A stretch of DNA of 10,260 nt from Alphaproteobacteria bacterium (lineage in GTDB: Bacteria > Pseudomonadota > Alphaproteobacteria > RS24). Location: positions 1-10,260 of the forward strand of contig RFZE01000045.1 of assembly GCA_009920875.1 (NCBI GenBank). The letters are read 5' to 3'. Every line of letters starts with the position of its first letter. Positions within the stretch are counted from its first letter, which is position 1. Made by a program: the position numbers and the translations under genes. Below the pieces are notes generated by a model that worked only from the letters and a program-made list of their open reading frames with translations, was not told where the DNA came from and made no database searches. Shown one piece after another: positions 1-5,918 of the stretch.

Positions 1-597
1 CATTTCACCGGTCTGGTGACACAAGTGCCGCCGCAATTTTCGGCCATTCGCAAAGACGGCCGGCGCGCCTATGATTTGGCGCGCGCCGGTGAGGTGGTCG
101 ATTTGGCGCCGCGCCAAGTGCAAATTGACGCCATCACCTTGCTCGACGTGCTCGATGAGGCGCATATGCGGCTCAAAGTGGATTGTGGCAAAGGCGTTTA
201 TATTCGCTCTTTGGCGCGCGATTTGGGCCGGTTTTTGGGCGCTTTTGCCCATGTCGGCAGCTTGCGACGCACCCGCGTCGGCGGTTTTGACGAAAAAACC
301 GCATTAGGGCTGGAAAAGCTGACCGCTTTAGGCCATATTGCCCCCGATTTGGCGGCTCTGGATGCCTGCCTATTACCGCTCGAAACCGCGCTGGACGACA
401 TCCCGGCTTTGGCTTTGGACGATGATGCGGCATCCGGCATAAGGCAGGGGCAAGCCATGTCACCGTCCGACCCGCCTATTTCGGCAAACCCAAAAGGCGG
501 GGCGGTGCTTCTCACCCATCAGGGCAAGGCTTTGGCCATTGCGCAATGGGATGAAAAGGACAGGCTTTTGAGGCCGCGACGGGTGTTCAATCTCTAA
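1..597 (+). CDS. truB: tRNA pseudouridine(55) synthase TruB, 3' part (5' end outside window)
   Basis: TruB isomerises uridine 55 to pseudouridine in the T-arm of tRNAs, in the cytoplasm. The frame is open from base 1 and gives 198 residues before TAA. The usual protein is about 300 residues, so roughly the first third is outside the window, including the GxxDxxA-type motif with the catalytic aspartate. Visible family signatures are HFTGLVTQVPPQFSAI at the very start, followed by a K-x-G-x-RAYDLAR-type stretch, and CGKGVYIRSLARDLG around visible residues 62-76, equivalent to the conserved C-x-KG-x-YIR-x-LA-x-DLG motif. The remaining C-terminal part matches the less conserved TruB C-terminal region. 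A GTG at 16 lies inside this conserved sequence and is not the true start. rpsO follows after 31 bases, as in most proteobacteria, so the genes are probably co-transcribed. Identification is firm; only the end is seen. Confidence 0.95.
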   Translation, partial: HFTGLVTQVPPQFSAIRKDGRRAYDLARAGEVVDLAPRQVQIDAITLLDVLDEAHMRLKVDCGKGVYIRSLARDLGRFLGAFAHVGSLRRTRVGGFDEKTALGLEKLTALGHIAPDLAALDACLLPLETALDDIPALALDDDAASGIRQGQAMSPSDPPISANPKGGAVLLTHQGKALAIAQWDEKDRLLRPRRVFNL

Positions 598-628
598 ACC
601 GGACCCTAAGGGCCGAAGGAGGATTGCG

Positions 629-898
629 ATGTCGATAACAGCAGAGCGCAAAGCTGCGCTGATTAAAGAATATGCCACAGGCGACGGCGACACAGGCTCA
701 CCGGAAGTGCAAGTGGCGATTTTGTCGGAACGCATTACCAATCTGACCGAACATTTTAAAACCCATGCCAAGGATAATCATTCGCGGCGCGGGCTTTTGA
801 AGCTGGTCAGTCAGCGCCGTCGTCTTCTTGACTATGTCAAAGACCGCGATGGCGCGCGCTATCAAGATTTGATTAAGCGTTTGGGCTTGCGTCGATAA
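629..898 (+). CDS. rpsO: 30S ribosomal protein S15
   Basis: S15 is a primary binding protein of the 30S subunit. It binds the three-way junction in the central domain of 16S rRNA and contributes to a bridge to the 50S subunit. The 89-residue product has the usual length and is collinear with the family throughout. It shows the early TGSPEVQVA motif (about residues 22-30), then HSRRGLLKLVSQRRRLLDYV in the middle, and ends RYQDLIKRLGLRR. The ATG at 629 is preceded by a strong Shine-Dalgarno sequence AAGGAGG at 616-622, six bases before the start. It sits between truB and pnp, the standard order. In enterobacteria S15 represses its own translation through a pseudoknot at the ribosome-binding site; I could not recognise such a structure in the 31-base truB-rpsO spacer. 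Confidence 0.98.
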   Translation: MSITAERKAALIKEYATGDGDTGSPEVQVAILSERITNLTEHFKTHAKDNHSRRGLLKLVSQRRRLLDYVKDRDGARYQDLIKRLGLRR

Positions 899-1032
899 TG
901 AGAAGCCGGCGTCGCCTTATCGGCTGGGGTCGGCTTTTCGAAACATTGATTATCTCGCCTTGGGCCAGGCGGTTTTTCGGCATGGGGTCGAAAAACAAAT
1001 GGACGAGAACCGGCCCGTTTCGTGTTCTCTAA
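898..1032 (+). CDS. Doubtful 44-residue, very basic reading frame overlapping the rpsO stop
   Basis: An ATG overlaps the rpsO stop codon (TAATG, 896-900) and opens a 44-codon frame ending at TAA 1030-1032. The product begins MRSRRRLIGWGRLFETLIIS and has about ten arginines, three lysines, several aromatic residues and only one acidic residue. The stop/start overlap is a geometry often used for translational coupling. There is no good Shine-Dalgarno sequence inside the end of rpsO, and the frame runs through the hairpins of the rpsO-pnp spacer. It uses some AGA/AGG arginine codons that look uncommon in the neighbouring genes. A chance open frame of this size is not improbable. I know of no conserved protein here; it is listed only because the spacer is otherwise without a gene. 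Confidence 0.15.
   Translation: MRSRRRLIGWGRLFETLIISPWARRFFGMGSKNKWTRTGPFRVL
901..938 (+). terminator. Imperfect hairpin directly after rpsO with short T run
   Basis: AGAAGCCGGC at 901-910 can pair with GTCGGCTTTT at 929-938: ten pairs, two of them G-T, with an 18-base loop. The T run is only four bases and lies within the stem. It may be a weak rpsO terminator or a 3'-end-protecting hairpin, and it is the first of a row of possible RNA structures in the rpsO-pnp spacer. Confidence 0.3.
956..977 (+). terminator. Possible weak intrinsic terminator or attenuator between rpsO and pnp
   Basis: CGCCT (956-960) pairs with AGGCG (967-971) around a six-base loop, and TTTTT follows at 973-977. The stem is short, so termination would be partial. 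The T run is also complementary to AAAAA at 991-995: GTTTTTCG (972-979) and CGAAAAAC (989-996) form a second, eight-pair hairpin with a nine-base loop. In Escherichia coli a partial terminator separates rpsO from pnp; the position here is comparable, but the assignment is inference from geometry. Confidence 0.35.
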
Positions 1033-1033
1033 G

Positions 1034-1090
1034 ATATGCCGCAAAGCGGCTTTACATGAAGCCGCAAAGCGGCTCGCGATACCGGCATAT
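1034..1090 (+). promoter_or_regulatory. Structured pnp leader with twin GCCGCAAAGCGGC hairpins and an outer stem
   Basis: The 13-base palindrome GCCGCAAAGCGGC occurs twice, at 1038-1050 and 1061-1073; each copy can fold into a five-pair hairpin with an AAA loop. A competing fold is also available: ATATGCCG (1034-1041) pairs perfectly with CGGCATAT (1083-1090), enclosing GCGGCTT (1046-1052) paired with AAGCCGC (1059-1065). The outer stem uses part of the first palindrome, so the two folds exclude each other. The element ends 40 bases before the pnp ATG. In E. coli, RNase III cleaves a hairpin in the pnp leader and PNPase then represses its own expression. A similar role here is inferred; it could instead be a small dispersed palindromic repeat. 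Confidence 0.5.
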
Positions 1091-1130
1091 GTAGATGTAA
1101 GGGCCGGGTCGCTGTTGAAGGATGACTTAG

Positions 1131-3257
1131 ATGTTTGATATTACCCGTGAAGAATTTGAATGGGGCGGTCGCACGCTGACATTGGAAACCGGGCGCATTG
1201 CGCGTCAGGCTGATGGTGCCGTGCTGGCCACATATGGAGAAACCAGCGTTTTGGCAACCGTGGTTGCCGATAGAAGCCCGAAACCGGGGCTGGATTTTTT
1301 CCCACTGACCGTGAATTACCAAGAAAAAGCCTATGCCGCCGGTAAAGTGCCGGGCGGCTATTTTAAGCGCGAAGGACGCCCGAGCGAAAAAGAGACTTTG
1401 GTCTCGCGCCTGATTGACCGTCCTATCCGCCCGCTTTTTGTCAAAGGCTTTAAAAACGAAACGCAAGTGATTGCCACTGTGGTCAGCCATGACCTTGAAA
1501 ATGACGCCGATATTGTCGCTTTGGTTGCCGTCTCGGCCGCTTTGACGATTTCCGGTGTGCCGTTTCAAGGGCCGATTGGCGGCGCCCGTGTTGGCTTTAT
1601 CAATGGCGAATATGTGCTCAATCCGACCATTGAGCAAATGGAAGAAACATCGCTTGATTTGGTTGTCGCCGGCACGCAAGACGCTGTGCTGATGGTGGAA
1701 TCGGAAGCCGATGAATTGTCGGAAGATGTGATGCTGGGCGCTGTGATGTTTGGCCATAAAGAGTTCCAGCCGGTGATTGATGCGTGTATTCGCATGGCCG
1801 AAAAAGCCGCCAAAGAGCCGCGCGACGTGCCGGAAAATGATGATAGCGAGCTGAAAGCAAAGATTGCCGGCATTGCTGAAGACGGGTTGAAAGCCGCCTA
1901 TCAAGAAGCCGACAAACAAACGCGTCAGGAAAAAGTCGCCGAGCTGCGCGATGCGGTCAATGCCGAATTGGTCGCCGAAGATGCCAGCCCCGATGAGCGC
2001 ATTGCCGTTTCGGGTGCGTTTAAGGGCCTGGAAAGCGATATTGTGCGTGGCGGTATTCTCGATACCGAAAAACGCATTGACGGACGCGGCCTCGCCGATG
2101 TGCGCCCGATTGTTTCGGAAGTTGGCGTATTGCCGCGCACCCATGGCTCAAGCCTGTTCACGCGCGGTGAAACGCAAGCGCTGGTGGTCGCCACTTTGGG
2201 CACGGGCGATGATGAGCAATTTGTCGATGCGCTGGAAGGCACATATCGCGAAAACTTCATGCTGCATTATAATTTCCCGCCTTACTCGGTCGGTGAAACC
2301 GGCCGTGTCGGCTTTACCGGCCGCCGCGAAATCGGTCACGGCAAGCTCGCTTGGCGGGCGCTGAAAGCCATGCTGCCGACAAAAGATGAGTTTCCTTACA
2401 CATTGCGTCTGGTCTCTGAGATTACCGAAAGCAATGGTTCGTCTTCCATGGCGACCGTATGCGGTTCGTCTCTGGCCATGATGGATGCCGGTGTGCCGCT
2501 CAAAAAGCCGGTCGCCGGTATCGCCATGGGTCTGATTAAGGAAGGCGATCGTTTCGCGGTTCTGTCAGACATTTTGGGCGATGAAGACCATTTGGGTGAT
2601 ATGGACTTTAAAGTGGCGGGCACGCAAGATGGTGTGACCTCGCTGCAAATGGACATTAAAATCACCGGCATTACCGAAGAGATTATGCAAGTGGCGCTCG
2701 ACCAAGCGAAAGGCGGGCGCACCCATATTCTCGGTGAAATGGGCAAAGCGCTGACTTCGGCACGCGATGAAATGGGTGAATATGCGCCCAAGATTGAGAC
2801 CATCCAAGTGCCGCAGGATAAAATCCGCGAAGTTATCGGCACGGGCGGCAAGGTCGTGCGTGAGATTGTCGAAACCTCAGGTGCCAAAATTGATATTGGC
2901 GATGACGGTCTCATCAAAGTCGCGTCGGCTGATGCGGCGGCGATTAAATCGGCGCTCGACCAAATCAATTCCATTGTGGCCGAGCCTGAAGTCGGGGTGA
3001 TTTATGACGGCACGGTCGTCAAGACGATGGATTTTGGCGCGTTTGTCAATTTCTTCGGCAAGCGCGACGGGCTGGTGCATATTTCGCAACTGGCTGACCA
3101 TCGGGTGGAAAACACCACCGATATCGTCAAAGAAGGCGACAGCGTGAAGGTCAAGCTGGTCGGCTTTGACGATCGTGGCAAGGTGCGCTTGTCGATGAAA
3201 GTGGTCGACCAAGAGACGGGTGAAGACCTCGAAGGTAAGGCGGCGGAAGACGAGTAA
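1131..3257 (+). CDS. pnp: Polynucleotide phosphorylase (PNPase)
   Basis: PNPase is a trimeric 3'-5' exoribonuclease that uses phosphate to release nucleoside diphosphates; it degrades mRNA and affects small RNA stability. The 708-residue product has the full domain order: first RNase PH domain (about 10-145, with FFPLTVNYQEKAYAAGKVPG), helical domain (about 150-235), second RNase PH domain (about 320-530), KH domain around GTGGK (about 570), and S1 domain (about 622-690, with GAFV and DGLVHISQL). Metal and catalytic residues fall in LGDEDHLGDMDFK: D486, D492 and K494, the same numbers as in E. coli. THGSSLFTRGE near 337-347 is the phosphate-binding region. The ATG at 1131 has GAAGGA at 1117-1122 upstream. 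Expression may be controlled through the structured leader. A strong terminator follows the gene. The protein shows no anomaly. Confidence 0.98.
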   Translation: MFDITREEFEWGGRTLTLETGRIARQADGAVLATYGETSVLATVVADRSPKPGLDFFPLTVNYQEKAYAAGKVPGGYFKREGRPSEKETLVSRLIDRPIRPLFVKGFKNETQVIATVVSHDLENDADIVALVAVSAALTISGVPFQGPIGGARVGFINGEYVLNPTIEQMEETSLDLVVAGTQDAVLMVESEADELSEDVMLGAVMFGHKEFQPVIDACIRMAEKAAKEPRDVPENDDSELKAKIAGIAEDGLKAAYQEADKQTRQEKVAELRDAVNAELVAEDASPDERIAVSGAFKGLESDIVRGGILDTEKRIDGRGLADVRPIVSEVGVLPRTHGSSLFTRGETQALVVATLGTGDDEQFVDALEGTYRENFMLHYNFPPYSVGETGRVGFTGRREIGHGKLAWRALKAMLPTKDEFPYTLRLVSEITESNGSSSMATVCGSSLAMMDAGVPLKKPVAGIAMGLIKEGDRFAVLSDILGDEDHLGDMDFKVAGTQDGVTSLQMDIKITGITEEIMQVALDQAKGGRTHILGEMGKALTSARDEMGEYAPKIETIQVPQDKIREVIGTGGKVVREIVETSGAKIDIGDDGLIKVASADAAAIKSALDQINSIVAEPEVGVIYDGTVVKTMDFGAFVNFFGKRDGLVHISQLADHRVENTTDIVKEGDSVKVKLVGFDDRGKVRLSMKVVDQETGEDLEGKAAEDE

Positions 3258-3281
3258 AGCCTCTGCCACCTCAGAAATCAG

Positions 3282-3309
3282 AAGGGCGGGATTTACTCCC
3301 GCCCTTTTT
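3282..3309 (+). terminator. Strong rho-independent terminator after pnp
   Basis: AAGGGCGGGA (3282-3291) pairs perfectly with TCCCGCCCTT (3297-3306) around a TTTAC loop, giving a ten-pair GC-rich stem. The T run TTTTT at 3305-3309 follows. The geometry is right only for + strand transcription; the opposite strand has just two T residues after the stem. It ends the rpsO-pnp unit 25 bases after the pnp stop and faces the end of fabB. Confidence 0.92.
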
Positions 3310-3330
3310 GTTTGTGCTTTTCAAGTCGCC

Positions 3331-3386
3331 TTAGACGCGGCGCATCACCCCTGCCGCGCTAGACGCGGCGCATAACGAGGGTCGCA
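3331..3386. repeat. Imperfect 28-bp tandem duplication at the fabB 3' end
   Basis: TAGACGCGGCGCAT occurs at 3332-3345 and again at 3360-3373, exactly 28 bases apart. Compared over the full 28-base unit (3331-3358 against 3359-3386), about 20 positions agree. The second copy holds the fabB stop codon and the codons for its last residues. The first copy, read on the - strand, still spells V-M-R-R-V-stop but lies outside the gene and in another frame, because 28 is not a multiple of three. It looks like a small, decayed duplication of the gene end. Confidence 0.55.
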
Positions 3387-4570
3387 TTGGTGCCGCCAAA
3401 GCCGAATGAGTTCGACATCACCGTATTGAGACCGGCATTGTCGCGCGTCTCTTGAACAATCGGCATATCGGCAAAATCGGGGTCGAGCTCTTCAATATGC
3501 GCCGAACCGGCGATGAAATCGCCCTGCATCATCAAAAGCGCGTAAATCGCTTCTTGCACGCCGGCCGCGCCCAAAGAATGACCCGACAGCGATTTGGTGG
3601 CCGAAAAGGCCGGGCAATCGGCCCCAAACACTTCGCGCAAGGCTTCGATTTCCTTAATGTCGCCGACCGGTGTTGAGGTGGCGTGCGGGTTGATGTAATC
3701 GACCGGCGCGTCCAGCCCTTTCATCGCCATTTGCATGCAGCGCACCGCGCCCTCGCCCGAGGGTTGCACCATGTCATGGCCGTCTGATGTGGCGCCATAG
3801 CCGGTCACTTCGGCATAAATTTTCGCGCCGCGTTTTTTGGCGCGCTCCATTTCTTCCAGCACCAAAACCCCGGCCCCACCGGCAATCACAAAACCGTCGC
3901 GGTTTTTGTCATAGGCGCGGCTCGCCGTCGCCGGTGTGTCATTATAATTGGCGCTCATTGCGCCCATCGCGTCAAACAAGACTGACAAAGCCCAGTCCAA
4001 TTCTTCGCCGCCACCGGCAAACATCACGTCCTGCTTGCCCCATTGAATCATTTCCGCCGCATTGCCGATGCAATGAGATGAGGTGGCGCAAGCCGAGGAG
4101 ATGGAATAATTAATGCCTTTAATGCCGAACGGTGTGGCAAGTGTCGCGGAATTGGTCGAGCTCATGGCTTTCGGCACGGCAAACGGGCCGACCCGTTTCG
4201 GGCTGGCATTGCGTGCCGTATCGGCCGCCGCAATCAGCGCTTTGGTCGACGGCCCGCCCGAGCCCATAATCAAGCCGGTCATCGGGTTTTGAATGGTGTC
4301 GTCTTCCAGTCCGGCATCGGCTATGGCTTGCTCCATGGCGACATAATTCCACGCCGCGCCATCGCCCATAAAGCGGCGTACACGTTTATCGACCGCTTCT
4401 TCCACATTTAAGCTCGGCTGGCCGGCCACTTGGCTGCGAAAGCCCAATTCGGCAAATTGCGGCATGGCGGAAATGCCCGATTTGCCCTCCGCCAAAGCGG
4501 TGGAGACTTCTTGCGCATTATTGCCGAGGCTCGACACAATGCCCATTCCGGTGATGGCGACGCGGCGCAT
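3359..4570 (-). CDS. fabB: 3-oxoacyl-[ACP] synthase I (FabB, beta-ketoacyl-ACP synthase I)
   Basis: FabB condenses malonyl-ACP with acyl-ACP in type II fatty acid synthesis, and it is needed to elongate the cis-3-decenoyl-ACP made by FabA. The product is 403 residues, close to the usual 404-406. The thiolase-fold catalytic triad is complete: C161 in SSACATSSHCIGNA, H296 in NPHATSTPVGD and H331 in KSLSGHSLGAAG, each two less than the E. coli numbers; K326 is also present. The glycine-rich NSFGFGGTNA lies near the C-terminus. The SSACATSSHCIG form of the nucleophile motif favours FabB over FabF. The start lies 14 bases after the fabA stop with a GGGAGA ribosome-binding site, so the two genes form an operon. 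The gene converges on pnp. See the duplicated 3' end downstream. Confidence 0.97.
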   Translation of the reverse strand: MRRVAITGMGIVSSLGNNAQEVSTALAEGKSGISAMPQFAELGFRSQVAGQPSLNVEEAVDKRVRRFMGDGAAWNYVAMEQAIADAGLEDDTIQNPMTGLIMGSGGPSTKALIAAADTARNASPKRVGPFAVPKAMSSTNSATLATPFGIKGINYSISSACATSSHCIGNAAEMIQWGKQDVMFAGGGEELDWALSVLFDAMGAMSANYNDTPATASRAYDKNRDGFVIAGGAGVLVLEEMERAKKRGAKIYAEVTGYGATSDGHDMVQPSGEGAVRCMQMAMKGLDAPVDYINPHATSTPVGDIKEIEALREVFGADCPAFSATKSLSGHSLGAAGVQEAIYALLMMQGDFIAGSAHIEELDPDFADMPIVQETRDNAGLNTVMSNSFGFGGTNATLVMRRV

Positions 4571-4584
4571 GGCGGTTCTCCCGT

Positions 4585-5094
4585 TTACATTTGTTCGGGA
4601 CGGAACAGACCGACCCGCAGGCCTTCGGCCTCATAAATCATTTTATCATCGGCATAAAGGCGTGCGTCGCCTATGCCCATAACCAGCTTACCGGCGAGCA
4701 CCCGCTTCATGTCAATTTCATAACGCACCAATGTGACATCGGGCATGACTTGGCCGGTAAATTTAATCGACCCGCCCAAGGCGCGCCCGCGCCCCGGATG
4801 GCCGAGCCAGCCCAAATAAAAGCCGATGAGCTGCCACATGGCATCAAGCCCCAAACAACCCGGCATCACCGGATCGGTTTTGAAATGGCAATCGAAAAAC
4901 CAAAGCCCGGGATGAATATCCAGCTCGGCCTCCATATGGCCTTTGTCAAACGCCCCGCCATCATCATAAATTTTGGTGATGCGGTCGAACATCAGCATGG
5001 GCGGGGCGGGCAGGCGCGCATTGCCGTCGCCGAAAACCTCGCCATTACCGCAGGCAATCAGTTCATCATAAGAATAAGTGTTTTGCCGTGACAT
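4585..5094 (-). CDS. fabA: 3-hydroxydecanoyl-[ACP] dehydratase/isomerase FabA
   Basis: FabA dehydrates 3-hydroxyacyl-ACP and isomerises trans-2-decenoyl-ACP to cis-3-decenoyl-ACP, the committing step for unsaturated fatty acids made without oxygen. The product has 169 residues (E. coli 172) and a single hot-dog fold. The active-site histidine is H70 in WFFDCHF and the acid is D84 in MPGCLGLDAMWQL; the H-x5-MPG-x3-D arrangement of the family is intact. The N-terminus reads MSRQNTYSYDELIACGNGEV, typical of FabA. The ATG at 5094 is preceded by an AGGGG ribosome-binding site. It is the first gene of the fabA-fabB operon and is divergent from irr across a 185-base spacer. I could not find a convincing fabA promoter; a GCTAAT resembling a -10 box is the best candidate, with no good -35 box. 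Confidence 0.97.
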   Translation of the reverse strand: MSRQNTYSYDELIACGNGEVFGDGNARLPAPPMLMFDRITKIYDDGGAFDKGHMEAELDIHPGLWFFDCHFKTDPVMPGCLGLDAMWQLIGFYLGWLGHPGRGRALGGSIKFTGQVMPDVTLVRYEIDMKRVLAGKLVMGIGDARLYADDKMIYEAEGLRVGLFRPEQM

Positions 5095-5198
5095 GAAATC
5101 CCCCTTTGGATTGCCCCTTCATTAGCACGCTTTATGCCCGTTTGCCACATATCCCGCCATGCAAAATACTTCTCAGCCGCTGCTTGGCGCGCCCGCTC

Positions 5199-5227
5199 TT
5201 GACAGGGCGCAGACAGATTTGTATCTG
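5199..5227 (+). promoter_or_regulatory. Predicted sigma70-type promoter for irr
   Basis: TTGACA (5199-5204) matches the -35 consensus fully. After a 17-base spacer comes TATCTG (5222-5227), four of six matches to the -10 consensus. Transcription would begin near 5234, about 46 bases before the irr ATG. Confidence 0.6.
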
Positions 5228-5229
5228 TC
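5212..5229. promoter_or_regulatory. Palindrome over the irr -10 box, possible operator
   Basis: GACAGAT (5212-5218) and ATCTGTC (5223-5229) are perfect inverted arms around TTGT. The palindrome covers the predicted -10 hexamer of irr, a position expected for a repressor site. It does not match the iron control element pattern well, so the regulator is unknown. Confidence 0.4.
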
Positions 5230-5279
5230 AGAAGTATTTTTTGGAGCGGTTTTAAGAAAGCCCGCCCAGGACAAAAGAG

Positions 5280-5738
5280 ATGATTGGAACGCCGCGCATG
5301 CGTTTGAGCGAAAAAACCAAAGCCCATCGAGCGGATGAATTGGCCGATAAATTGAGCACTGCCGGATTGCGCGTGACGCAAGCGCGCCTTGCTTTGGCGC
5401 ATTTGCTGTTCGGGCAAGGCGACCGTCATGTCACCGCCGATGCGCTGCGCGAAGAAGCTTTGGCAGCCGGTCTCAAAATCAGCCAAGCGACGGTCTATAA
5501 TACGCTCAATCAATTTCACGCGGCCGGTCTGTTGCGGCAAGTGCAAGTTGACCAAGCGCGCAGCTATTTCGATACCAATATTGACGCGCATCATCATTTT
5601 TATGTCGAAGAAGAAGCCCGCCTGATTGATATTGCCGCGCAAGAGGTTGATGTGGCGCGCCTGCCCGACAGCCCTAAAGGTTATGATGTCGACCGCGTTG
5701 AAGTGATTATCCGTCTCGATAAATCGCCCAAAGCCTAG
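5280..5738 (+). CDS. irr: Iron response regulator Irr (Fur family)
   Basis: Irr is a DNA-binding regulator of alphaproteobacteria that senses heme rather than ferrous iron and controls heme synthesis, iron use and peroxide-related genes. The 152-residue product has a winged-helix domain (about 15-90) with the Irr-like GDRHVTADALREEA and recognition-helix stretch ISQATVYNTLNQF (68-80). The dimerisation half carries YFDTN and the diagnostic HHHF motif (H104-H106), a heme/metal ligand site known from Irr. There is no cysteine in the whole protein, so both the CxxC zinc pairs of typical Fur and the N-terminal heme regulatory motif of Bradyrhizobium Irr are absent; many Irr proteins outside Bradyrhizobium also lack that motif. 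The ATG at 5280 has AGGA at 5268-5271; the ATG at 5298 has no such site. It is divergent from fabA and upstream of katG, with no clear terminator after it. Confidence 0.93.
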   Translation: MIGTPRMRLSEKTKAHRADELADKLSTAGLRVTQARLALAHLLFGQGDRHVTADALREEALAAGLKISQATVYNTLNQFHAAGLLRQVQVDQARSYFDTNIDAHHHFYVEEEARLIDIAAQEVDVARLPDSPKGYDVDRVEVIIRLDKSPKA

Positions 5739-5796
5739 CATCGGTGCCGACCTGCCCAATTATGGGGCGTGAGACAATTTGCCCCCAATAATTCAC

Positions 5797-5813
5797 TTTA
5801 GAATCATTCTAAC
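5797..5813. promoter_or_regulatory. Iron control element (predicted Irr box) upstream of katG
   Basis: TTAGAAT (5798-5804) and ATTCTAA (5806-5812) form a perfect inverted repeat around one C. With its flanks the site reads TTTAGAATCATTCTAAC, which agrees closely with the iron control element (about TTTAGAA-N3-TTCTAAA) bound by Irr in alphaproteobacteria. It lies just upstream of the katG -35 box, centred near -47 from the predicted start. The irr gene itself is the upstream neighbour, which supports the assignment. Confidence 0.75.
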
Positions 5814-5817
5814 CCAA

Positions 5818-5845
5818 TTGACTTGGGGCGTATGGCTTTTATAGT
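5818..5845 (+). promoter_or_regulatory. Predicted sigma70-type promoter for katG
   Basis: TTGACT (5818-5823) and TATAGT (5840-5845) each match five of six consensus bases and are separated by 16 bases. Transcription would start near 5852, about 67 bases before the katG ATG. The Irr box ends five bases before the -35 hexamer. The rest of the irr-katG spacer holds only a GGGGC/GCCCC inverted repeat at 5764-5785 with no T run. Confidence 0.65.
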
Positions 5846-5918
5846 GAGCTATGGTATTCAGTGCCGCTTCATTAATAAACCCCAGGCGGCGCATAAATGA
5901 AAGAAGGGAGCCAGCACA

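Larger units (their letters stand above)
5163..5240. repeat. Perfect 11-bp inverted repeat in the fabA-irr divergent spacer
   Basis: AAAATACTTCT at 5163-5173 and AGAAGTATTTT at 5230-5240 are exact reverse complements 56 bases apart, so each divergent gene has the same AGAAGTATTTT element pointing toward it. The copy on the irr side covers the predicted irr transcription start. AGAA-N3-TTTT also resembles a half-degenerate iron control element (compare TTAGAATCATTCTAA upstream of katG). It may be a pair of operators for one regulator acting on both genes. The repeat is directly visible; the function is inference. Confidence 0.5.

Noticed and set aside
1029..2144. Long open frame of 371 codons antisense to pnp
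   Set aside because: It mirrors the strongly coding pnp frame, has a low-complexity His/Arg/Phe-rich composition and no recognisable domain. Long antisense frames are expected from the codon bias here.
4591..5091. 166-codon open frame on the + strand antisense to fabA
   Set aside because: The fabA frame has its full length and active-site residues; the opposite frame is a shadow.
5095..5162. fabA promoter on the - strand
   Set aside because: Only a GCTAAT -10-like box was found, without a -35 box at proper spacing, so I do not list a promoter.
5058..5759. 233-codon open frame on the - strand across irr and the fabA-irr spacer
   Set aside because: It overlaps well-supported irr and the fabA start in other frames, and its product has no recognisable domain.
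5764..5785. GGGGC/GCCCC inverted repeat after irr as a terminator
   Set aside because: The stem has only five pairs with a 12-base loop and no T run, so it does not support termination.
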